From assembly GCA_019925095.2 (NCBI GenBank), contig CM034411.1, forward strand, positions 10,984,001 through 11,048,000: a stretch of DNA of 64,000 bases, read 5' to 3'. The stretch comes from Dendrolimus kikuchii. Its lineage: Eukaryota > Arthropoda > Insecta > Lepidoptera > Lasiocampidae. The translations under genes and the position numbers were made by a program. Below, piece by piece: positions 44,401 through 56,400 of this stretch (positions are counted from its first letter, which is position 1; every line of letters begins with the position of its first letter). The notes under the pieces are model-generated. The model saw nothing but the letters and a program-made list of their open reading frames with translations, had not been told where the DNA came from and made no database searches.

Positions 44401-47400
44401 AAAAAGCCGTTTTATCCGTGCAGGAACGGAGAAAAAATAAAATTTCCTTCGGCCGGGCGGCCTGTCGTAAGAAGCGACAAAACAACCCACAGCCAGGTGG
44501 TAAAGTATTTGCCCGATAACAACTTTGAGTTGCGTTCCGGCATTAGTGACTAGGTTCCAGTCTCCCTTAAGAGAGCAGCAGCGCATTTTTAGCACCTTTG
44601 CTATTGCAAATATTTATAGGCGATGACTGTCTGGCTGTCTGCTGAACTCCTGCAATAAAATAAAGCGGAAGCTAGACCAACTCCGCGTGCCCTGGTAGAC
44701 GGGGACCTCTAAGGCCACATCCACTGCAGGGTAACTACTTTTATCCCCCGGCATCTTCCTGGTCTCTGTGTGAGGCGATTTGTGACGTACCCCCATCTCG
44801 ACGGCATAACGGCGGGTGAGAACCCTACGAAAAACTTTTTCCCTTGTTTCAACTCGGAGGGCAACGACTCTCCAGTGACGTGGTTTAGTAATGTATCGAC
44901 TGGGAACTATTGCACCTTTATTCCTACTAATACTATTTTATTATACTAAATTCTCATAAAGAGAGTGTCGGGGTGAAGGTAAGGAAAGGAATGCTCCGGT
45001 GGTTCGGGCATGTGGAAAGAATGCATGATGAAAGAATGACTAAACAGATATACAATGCAAAAGTGGATGGATGCAGAAGTCGTGGAAGGCCACGACACAC
45101 CTTCCATGATCAAATTGATCGTGTACTAGCAGAAGGTGATGTCAGGAGCCTTAAGAACAGACGAGTGTGCATGACAAAAGTTATGAATGTCAAAGAAGCA
45201 AGTGAGGTGTGTAAGAATAAGCCTAAATGGCGCTCCGTTGTTCGTGCCTACCCCGCAAGGGAACTGGCGTGAAGTTATGTATGTATGTAAATTCTCATAA
45301 CGTACTACGGCGCAATTGGTTTCCTATTTCAAAACGGGCTTCCTTTGGCCGGCTTCACTCTGAGAGCTTGGGGCTCTATCTACTCATTTGGTCGTCTTAT
45401 CTCATATTTATATACAGGTAAAAATTTGTTTTAGGTTCAGATATCAATATCCCACGGTACCACGCGAAGCGTATGGCAGGGTTGTGACGAAGGCACCTCC
45501 AAACGTCGTCCGCACACCCGATTACGATGAGGTAAGTAAGAAAAATGGATCGATACATAGATAACTCTTTTTGGCGTGACGTTTCAAAGGGACGCTATTC
45601 AAAAGAACGAATGATAAGAAAATCGGGGGATAGAGTTTAGTGTTGTAGCTACATATCTATTCAATTACACCACTGGACAGCTAAAGAATCAAATAATTTA
45701 TTACGCTAAGTAAGGATTATAAATTGTAACACATCGCTCGCGGCGGAGATGGCAGCCCCGCTATTTTGAAGGCCATTTTGCTGCGTATCACTCGGTGAAG
45801 CTACGACGTTCATTCAAGTTTCAAACGTCAGCTCCCGTCAAAATCTATTAATTTTGTAATGTATAATCTAATAAAAAACTTTAAATTAAAATATACAATT
45901 AGTATATTCTACCAATTAATATTTTTTTTAATAAGTAGATCACATATCACCGTCATTTGGGAACGTTCCCAAAACGCTGGCCGTGTTATATGCGTTACCC
46001 AAAATACAGGCCAGCGTTTTGATCGCGAGACTTCTATTAACCGTGTAGGTAGTTCTCGATAAAGGTGGTGAGCTTCTGGACCCCGTGGCCACAGAGTTTC
46101 GACACTAAAAGCCCCTATATACGTGGATTTCAATTATATATATATAGATAAACAGATATGCCCTATGATGATCTTGAATTACAATTATTTATTCGGATAC
46201 ACGTTCATAAGCTCACACTGGCCAATGAATTATAGGAACATAATATCAAGTTACACAAACTTACAACCAATTTAAATCGTACATTATCCCAAACAAGTTT
46301 CGCAAAAAACGATTTTTCCAATTAAATTCGTTTACTTTTAAATACCTCTAAAACCTACAAAAATCCGAACTTGAATTTCGAAATTATTAATAAACGTAAA
46401 AAGCAAATAAATACTTTGAAACTCTTCGAACTTTTGCAATACTTTGGGATCGCAGAAACCCGTGTAATCCAATTTCAGTAAGAAAACATTACTAAAGTTA
46501 ATGTTTGAGAAATTGCGAATAGGAAACGTGACCAATTTTCAATCTACATCAAGAATTGGGTAATGTATCAATATTTAAGCACACGTGAAAATAGTGCACC
46601 GTACGTATATAAATGTGGCCATACACTATACTACCTATCGTCCAAACGGCATGACGCTGCAGGTTCGTTCCACTCTGCACTTCTTTTATATACACCACAC
46701 ACGATCAATTTAAACTGTCCCTTCGGCAGTTGAAGCTATCGTCGTCCGTCTCCACGTCTCCAGTGACGGACGACGACGTTTCAGCCGTCTTGATCATTTT
46801 ACTCGTGGTAAATAACAAAAAATAAAGAAGAATTTAAAAAATCTTCACTCAACTGAACTGACGCTCGCGATGGTCATACACGGTCAAATCGGCATGATCA
46901 AGGCAAAAGAATTGAGCTTCGATTGTTCTGTCAAGTATAACTATCATGCCAATTCACGCTCACAAACTATCAATTCTACTTGATGCAATCGGCAGCGTTA
47001 TGCCGATTGGACAATAGGCAGCATGGTGTATGGTCACCATTATAATTATTTTGGAGACGTTTTTGTGTTCGTCGTACTTTAGTGGCTAGCAGAGCAGCTT
47101 GTCATGCAACTAGCGTAGGTTCGATCTTGCAGTCTTCAAAACTAATGTTCATATTCTTATAATTGCCATTGTTCACGATAAAGTAAAATATCGTAACGAT
47201 ATCACATATTTTTGTTTATAATACGGGTTCGCGTTTAGTCATGATCTCTTTTGACATTAGGCGAAGATCTGGTCTAAGATGGAGAACGCTTGCCTAGAAG
47301 GTACCTATGCACAGGCGACTTAAAGACACCCAGATTGTAGGTGTCGACTAAAACAGACCTTAGGCAATGAGTTCCACTCTTTTGCGGTAAGCATAATAAA

Positions 47401-50400
47401 GATGAATGCGAAGCGCTTCGTTTGTATTGGTGGTATGTCCACTATCTACCGAAAAGAGAGATAGCGGAATCAGGTTGAAAAACTCCGATGCTCACTCTCC
47501 AAAGTGTATCCGATAGGCTGGCTGAAACAATCAATGTGTGAACTTAGCTAATCTATCTTAGACAAGCATAGCGGGTTTACTGTCCGTTCTGCTTTAATAT
47601 AAGGCCCGTGCCCATCAAAGAAGTGTGTGAACAGTGGTGTTGAATAAGTGTGATTCTCTGACGATTTTTACGGAAAAACCACGGTACTGATTTTGATGAA
47701 ATTTTGTATATATGTAGACAAAATAGAGAAAATGGACATACGATACTAGGATTATTTTCGGTGTAATGTGCAAACGTAAGCATATTACTTATACATATAG
47801 GGTGTTGTTACACTGAAATCAACGCACTAAAATTAAGTCAATAAATTTCAATCAATCCCAATTTGCACACGTAGCTTAAATATTGTGGCGTATAAGTTTT
47901 TAATCAATGTAAAAAGAAAAGCGAATAAATATAATATCAATCGTCACAACAACATATAGTTTTACCAAAAGACTACTGTTTTATTCCGAACCTAGGTCAC
48001 AACCACATCGATATATCCGAACCCCAATTCTGCTATTAAAATATCGTCACAATCGTCGACCACTGGCGTCATAATGATTGGTTTCTGTATGAAAAAAAAC
48101 CATGACGACCATTCTGACGATATTGTAAGAGCAGAATTGAGAACCAAGAAGACGTATGTACGTTTAGATGTATACTTGACTAGTATTTTGTTAAACGTTT
48201 TTATTTTGCCAAGCTTGTAAGGAATTTATGGAGATATATGGCAGCATTAAATTTTAGTACGTCATGTCATTATTATAACTATAATAATATTTTTCTTTCC
48301 TTTTATTGTGTCTTGGTTTTATTGAGATATAATAAGAAATATAAAGAAAAACAATTATTAGCTAAACGTGTTGTTGGCGAGTTTCTTGCCGCTTCTTCTC
48401 TTTAACAGCAATAACACGTTGCGAAGCGGTGTACATAGAATAGGAAGTAAAATTAAATTTTAACTTATATGTATGACCATCAAAAAGTGTTCTCCAGTGG
48501 AACTTATTTTGAATAAAAACTTTGGAATTTGAATTTGAATATTGAAATACTTATAAATTAAACTTGCTCTTACTTTGTTTGTTTCGCTCATTAATCAACT
48601 CAAAAGATTAATACTTTAAAAGCCACGAAAGCAAGATCTATTAAGATAGGCCCTTGCTCACTTAATCTTGCTTCAACAAAACTTCATCGTTTGTCGGGTA
48701 TTTTGTGAATCTTTGGCACAATTTACATTATAAATTTCCGAGAAAGCACCTTGGAGTGTTTTAACTTAAGTAGACCTCACTGTTTCAGCCAGTTAAAAAG
48801 CAACATTAAGATATTATTATCACAAAAGAAAATCTAGGGTTCTTTCTATCTCTTAAGGTTTCGTAGCAATTTTGGGAAAATGAAACCTTTATATTCTCGT
48901 TATGCCCATCTGTGGGCGTAGTATTCTAGACAAGATTTTTCCATGGAAAGTCATTAAGGTATAAACAAACCATTTGTCCAATCAATAATAGTGTTACGAG
49001 TTGCAGGACTCGAATTAAAATGTAGTTGGAATTTTTATATAGTTTATTAGAACTATACAAACACGTATAACACAGGTACAAATATAACCGAACGCAACAA
49101 GTCCAAACGTAATACAGAAGATCGTAATTCAATAACACGCGCAAAGTCCGTCACTAAATAGATTACCGAATGTACATAAGTCTTGCTTCGCCAGTGGTTA
49201 TCGTTCGACTGCCTCGTCCCTCAATCGCGGCATTGCTTTATACTGCACAGATGCAATATGTCTGCCCGGTCGCGTGGACCGAATTTCCTAGAATCAGTTT
49301 GCACTTTAAATCGGACACACCTGGCTAATGACTGCCATAAAAGATTACAATACACAATGGGCTGTTTTCTAAACACAAATTTTAAACACAAAGTAAATAA
49401 AAGAAGTCCAAATGCCGAAAGGTAATAAAATGTGTTTCTACAGGTATGCAGGTGTGAATTTGTCTTTGTCGGCGTCTAGGTCGTAACAATACTGTAGCAG
49501 CAAGAAATAGCGGTTTAATGATACTTCAGAAGGCAGAGAGTAGTATAATTTAATTTGGAAACGGTAACCTTAAATACAAATATTAAGAAGTCGTACAGCT
49601 AGTACTATATACATGGACAATGTGTGAGCGAAGTCAACTTTTAAATATATATATATATATATAATATGTATTAAAAAGCATACAAAGGAAGGAATAAATA
49701 TAAAATGAAACAATAATATAATAATCGGCAGACAAACACACATTGTATATCCCCATATTAAGCAAGGTGCGCTTGTGTTATGGGTAATACGCAACGGACA
49801 CTCTAGGATCTCAGACACCCTGACCCAGTAATTCCCAGTAAATAACGGAAAGTTCGTTTACGAAATTTACCATGCCAGGAATCGAATCCGGAGCTTCAGC
49901 ATTGTAGTGAGGTCAGCTAACAAAGGCAGAGCCTGCTCAACCACAGAGGCCGTCGTTGAATAATTGTAACTAGACGACAAATTGGATAAGAAGAAGCTAT
50001 TGATAAGCCTCCACAGATCACAAAAAAATTACAAATAAACAAAGAAACAATAACATAAAGAAAATTACTGAAATCTAGGATACTTAAACAGATAATTCAG
50101 AATTTGCCGCCTCTAAAATCTGATACCCTAGGCTCCAGCCTATTCAGCCTGTAGGTAGATTCGCCATTGATTTCCGTAGTCAAATAACGAAACCACTGCA
50201 CGCTTGTCACCTTTATAGTTCATGGAAAGACACACATGTACCCGATTTTTATTTGGCCACAGATCCCCAAAAATATTCGACGCAAATGTCCACAATAACA
50301 GCCCTAAAATATATTTACAAACTTACTAAATATAGAACAATAATAACCACTTAAAATCCTGAAAGGGCCATTCACGAACGTTTTTAAATCCGCCCCGGTT

Positions 50401-53400
50401 CAGTGAATCGGTAACAAAAGACGCGAAACGGTATGACAATAATGGCCGCGGAGTCAAAGGCGTGACGTCATATTCCACGCGTTCGGATATTTTAAAGTTT
50501 CCTGGAAAAGGTTTTTTATTTTATGGCTTGGATTCTAGACCTTTAAGCCAAGTCTGTTTTGGATATTCAAAGGCCCGAAAAAGGGTTTTAATGTTACTTT
50601 GAAATGTCTAAATATGCATACCGACACAATTAATGTGGTAAATGTGGAGTCTCAACTTAAAGTAACTTTTAATGAAAAAAGGAAATATAGCAAAGAGCAC
50701 TTTTTTTCAGATTTCATGGCAACTTAGAAAAGTTGAAGAATTTTAACATTAAAAACCTTACATAACTGTAAATAAATGAAAGTTGATATAGTATCGCGTC
50801 TTTCCTCCCCGCGCTCTGACTACAGTCTCCTATTATATTAATATACTCTGTGGACTACAGCTTCCAGTCTAAAGGGCTCTGAACATGCTGCGGATGATGT
50901 TAAACTCTTGTTTAACGTCAACCGCAATCCGCAACAAATCAATAAAAAAAATACCTGTCAGATTTTCGTTTTTTTTTAATGAAAGAAGAAAGTAAGAAAA
51001 AATATAATAACCAGCCAGTATTTTGATAACCATTTGTATTTATTTTTTTGGGGATTTTACTGGTGTTTCGCTAACTTTGCCAGTGTGTAGATTTTGATGC
51101 AAGCATTATCGTGAATATTTTAAAAGAAACTTACTAATTATTAACGTTCCTTTGCTGGCAGATCGTTGATAACACCTCTAGTGTTTCAAATGCTTCTAGG
51201 AACCAGTAACGACTTCATAAACTGTGCCACCGTCAGTATTAAAAACAGGGGCGTAGCTATCGCCGTATCAGCCGTATCAATGATACGGGGCCCTAAAGCT
51301 ACAGGGGCCCCGAAAGAGTGTAAGCAAAAATCCAAAAAAGTTATCCACCATCTTTTAAAGATTAGTAACTGCTGTGCCAACAGGAACGGCTATTAGACTT
51401 AATTTTATTGTCTGTAGAGGCAGAAAATCTAAAAAAACTAAAATAATCTTCGGCTATTATAGATGATTTGATAAATAAGCTTGCCGAAAAAAAGGCGAGA
51501 AACGTTTATCTTTGATTAGAATTGTTTGTCTAACTTAGCTCCTAGGAGCATTAAGCATAATTAATAACTTATAATCAATATATAATTATTTGAGTTCAAT
51601 TCAAGAACTTTTTGTTTCTTTAATAAAAAAGACTTTACCCTTCCTTTGGGCCCCCCAACACATTTTGATACAGAATATACTGCGAAAAATTTCAAATGAA
51701 CGTTGAATCTTGAAGCAAATATTCAGACACGACATCCATATAATCTCTATGTATCTAAATATAATATATAAAAAGGCTCAGTATTCTATTTATAGTTTTA
51801 AGGTATTATAGGTAGAATACAATATAAGTTAAGTTTCGTTTGCTGTACTAGTTAATCATTATATTAATACGTGAAGCAAAACTTTGTACCCGTTTTTACT
51901 AAAATTCCACGGACGTAGGAGTATGAAATTTCGCACACTTATAGTTTATATAGACAAGAGGCTACGAACGCTATTTTTTTTAAATTATGCATAAAAAATA
52001 CATTCCATCAATAAAAAAAAACATTACACACACTGCCATGTATTTGACACACACACACATATATATTTTATACCCTTTTGTTTATTTTTAAAGTTAAATT
52101 AACAGTCAAACCTTGGTGAAATCTGTGATTATAGAAGTATAGTCTTTGACAACAGAACCTTAATAATGTTCAAACTTATAATTGAAATTAATTATTATGG
52201 TCGATTTTCGACCACAGGCGACCGACCACTATTAAAATTAAAAAGTTTCCAGTGACAACGACCTTTTATTGAATCACAGGATTTGATAACTGACTAGAAA
52301 ACCCTTAAGACAATAATTGCATTGTTCTTCTCTACACTACAGAGTAGACCTCCAGTTAGCGAGCGGTATAACGCGGGCCAGTAATACTGAAGCATAACAC
52401 TGGCAGTCAAACTCAGCCCAAATAAACTCGCAGATAGGACACCGCTAAGCTGAGAAGGCAACTTACGGCTTAAACCTTAGACACTTGCTGAGTCGAAGTC
52501 GTAATTATGAAAAATTTCTCGAGATCCCAACCTTCTCCATCGGAAAATCCCGAAGAAAGAACACCATGCAGCAAATTTTTATTACAGCTCTGCAGCTATT
52601 TTAGCAAAAAATGGTGCCCGTATAAAATTCGTCTATCTATAACAATATGTCTACATAAAATAGGTCTGTACCTAATATTTCTAAATATCTACTATATATT
52701 TAATAAGATTTATTTATTATTATGGACGAAGTCAATCAAAATGTTGTGATTTATATGCCACTACCCAGCTGGCATTGCATGTATGCAATCACAAAAGTTA
52801 TCAACAGTACGCCGACAACGGACGCTGTAATACTTTGGCTTTGGATAACATGGAGAGACTTGTGGTAACTGAAGCTGAAGGCAAGAGACCTCGTGGTAGA
52901 TCTCCAAATAGGTGGATTGACCAGGTCGCTGCCCAGCTGGACATATCGATAAGCTCGACCCTCCACCATGCTCAAAACTGATCTCGGTGGAAAAGAGCAC
53001 TCGTTCACGATCCTCAGCAGTGAGTCACAAAATGCATTTTGAAATCCTGCTGTTTTCATACTAGAATTACAAAATTCAGAGTTGTCGAAGTTTCACATAC
53101 AAATATTATAAAATACAATTAAAGAAATTGAAGAAATTAAATTGAATTGACGTTTATGGTAAATCGTAATTATTTGGAATTCCTATGTTTACAAGCACCT
53201 AAATACCTAAGCGGCCAAATGGCATACGTTGTCCTAAATATACGTGATTTTGTTCGGGTCTTCTGTGGCCCTGTGGCGCAACGGATAACGCGTCTGACTA
53301 CGGATCAGAAGATTCCAGGTTCGAATCCTGGCAGGGTCGCGTGGTTGTATTGTTTTAATTCTCAATATTTTATTAATAAGAATAAATATGCAACAATACA

Positions 53401-56400
53401 ACGATTTGCCATCAAGTATTTTTACTTATAAATTTCTACATTCATTTAATTGGGTACATAATTTGTATGTAATTTATGTTATAATTTAGTTTTATTTTAA
53501 TATATACCTAATTATATGAATTATTATAATATTTAAGATACAAATCATGTTTATATACAACATTACTAACAATATATTGGTCCCAGACCACTATCTGATG
53601 CGGAAGCGCCGGGTTTTTATTGATAATTATAATTGTGGACTATATTAAATTGAAAGCAAATAGAGACAATTTGGAAAGGAGTACAGGAGGAAGAGCACGC
53701 ACGTACCTGTTTGATGAAGCCATGGATAAAAGCTGCTCCTCTGTTTCTCACTTCACTTCCCAAGTTCACCTTTATTATTTTATGCATTTATATTGTACTC
53801 ACTTATTTACTTATTTACAAGCCGGCAAAGACTATATTTCATGTTAATTTATTTACAGCGATGCTATGAATTGTATTTACATATATTAAAGCGACGCGGT
53901 ACAGTTTACATTATTTTATTAAATATATTTATAAATAAATAAATAATAATAAATATATTAATAATATTAATCGGCAGACAAACAAACATATTGTATATCC
54001 CCAAATTAAGCAAGTTACGCTTGTGTTATGGGTAATATACAACGCACTACTCTGGGGCTAATCTCAGACACCCAGACTATAGTTAATAACGGAGAAAATT
54101 TGTTTTCCGAAATTATCTATACCAAAAATCAAACTCAGAGCCTCTATGCTGAACTGAGGTCGGCCAGCAAAGGCTTAGCCCGCTCAACCACAGAGGCCGT
54201 TTACATATCTATATATATAAAAATTCCCTGTCCCTGTGAATGTATTGTCGGAGTGTATTTCCTGAACAAGTATGTAATTTAAGTCAATAGAAAGCAGTAG
54301 TGTTCTTTTATCGCTCATCGCGCAAGACTGCACATAGCTCTTGTGTGCAAGCAAGACTTGTACACTGAATCAATTTATTTAGCAATAAGTTTTTAATTAG
54401 ATATGTGTACACTAATAAGCTTACGAAACAACTGAGGTCAACCATAAGAAGAAAGTATGGGCATATCCAGATTGCTCAGAACATTGCACCAAATATAAAA
54501 GAAAACATACTAACGAAAGTGCGCTGTCCTGCTCACCCCTTTTTTTATACAGGGGCAAACCGCTTGCGGACCTAAGCTGCGGGAGAGGGAAAGGTCACGG
54601 CCCGTGTGTGGGATTCGCCAGGTCAGGGCTCACGTGTGAAATGCTATTGCCACGCAGCCGTTAGGGATACCCACTAAAACTCCTGGCTAATCCTCGAACG
54701 TCCCTTGTCCGGACTGTGGGCTCGCTAGCGTATTCGCCTCCAACCCTTTTGTTAGCCGGAGAGCTGGGTCTCTCCGACTACCTCGGGTGTCCTGCATAAC
54801 CCTACCCTACCCATTATAAATAACCTAAGAAAATTACATGCTCAACTCGAGATTATACAACGCGGTTTTTTGTCTATCGATCTATTGCTGTTATTATTTA
54901 TTAATTATTACATCAATTACCTATTTTGTTTAAAGGGGGGCTTCATCTGCGTTAGTGTTAAAGATTCAAGCCGTTTCACGCGTAAATGGCGATGGCTTTG
55001 TTGCGTCACGTTTCATCCACCAACTTATTGATGTATAATTTAGCGCAATTAAAAACTATGGTCAATACATGAACGTAATGCTATGCCTATAAGTAATACT
55101 TATCGGTGTTAGAGTTGTCGATAAAATTTACCATCTGTCTATATTACCAAAAACGTGTAAATATAATATTTAATAATAGTTTGAATATTGGTGCGCACAT
55201 CACGTAAACAATAAGGTTTCTGTATATACAGTCTGAGTTAAATTGAGAACAATTAAGCAAGTAAATAAATCGTGAATACAACAACACGTCTTCTTATTTT
55301 GTACTCCTCTCACAGGCGATTGAGTTATGGGCTCTCGCCTTGTGGTGCTTCCAACATACAACAGTGGTCATCCACCACCAAAGTTCTACACTAAATCAAC
55401 CCTAACAGGTTTAACATGTTATTTAGGATGCAACATTGTTAATGACATTAAGTATTGACAAACAACGTATGTAGGTATAGGTATACACAAATGTGGCGAT
55501 GCATTAACGGTGTTATTTTTAAACGTTTTATATTAGAAGCATTCGGCCATAGCCTAAATCTTTAACACTAACGCAGATGAAGCCCCAGCATATTGAAAAC
55601 GAGGGTGAAAAGGAAATTGATTAGAAAGAGTGGATGGATGGGTAAGTTAACAAAAAGAATCAATTAAATCTGTGTTTATATTTAAGCTTTTATTACTTTT
55701 TGGACTTCTTTTAAAAGCGTACCGTTTCTGTAATGGTCAAAATGTCCTTTCCTTAATAACCTACATTATTTGCCCTTTGACGTCAACAAGTGATGTGACA
55801 CGAATAACTTTTAATCAAGTATCTCAAGTGACTATTTGAAATTCCTAATCCATATTTATAACACAAATGTTCAAGTTTCTTTATCTTAAAAGAAAACGTT
55901 TCTTTGCCGAAAACAAAGTTCTAATTGCTGGGATTTCTGAGGATTATGGTTGTTTCATGGGAGGTTTATGCCACTTCTTATGCAAATATGTAGATGCCAA
56001 TTAACTGACAAAATTAGCAATAGGAGTAACAATAATAGTATACAAATACATAGGATTATTATATTTGATTTAATTTTTCTCCGTGCAGGGAGAAAGAATA
56101 CAGTTTCCTGCGGCCAGGTGGTCTGTCATAACAGGCGACCAAAGAACCCACAGCCAGGTGGATCTGGATGGCTACCATTTCTGTGTGCTTAGTGCGAGGT
56201 TTTTTTAATACTCGATCACGTTTAAGTTAAAGTAATTTTGTATGAAAATGTTTCAGAACCATCTCGTCTGGAGCGTGAAAGAAAACAAAATTGCGTTGAC
56301 TTGGACATGGTCGAGTAATAAAAAAATCCGAACTAAGCCCCTGGTCTACAATATGCCGCCATAACAATCTCGAGTTCTGTTCTGGCATTAGTGGCCCTGG

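Noticed and set aside
44138..44595. Opposing 100- and 130-codon frames
   Set aside because: Cross the GC-rich repeat family G and a SINE-S copy; no protein family resemblance.
45970..46021. 13-bp exact inverted repeat (CAAAACGCTGGCC) as a regulatory hairpin
   Set aside because: It falls inside a decayed LINE-R fragment whose other copies show similar but non-inverted sequence; best explained as coincidence.
49570..49818. 82-codon hydrophobic frame
   Set aside because: AT-rich sequence and SINE family T read backwards; hydrophobicity follows from base composition.
52751..53059. 102-codon minus-strand frame
   Set aside because: It is antisense to a recognisable LINE C-terminal segment on the plus strand.
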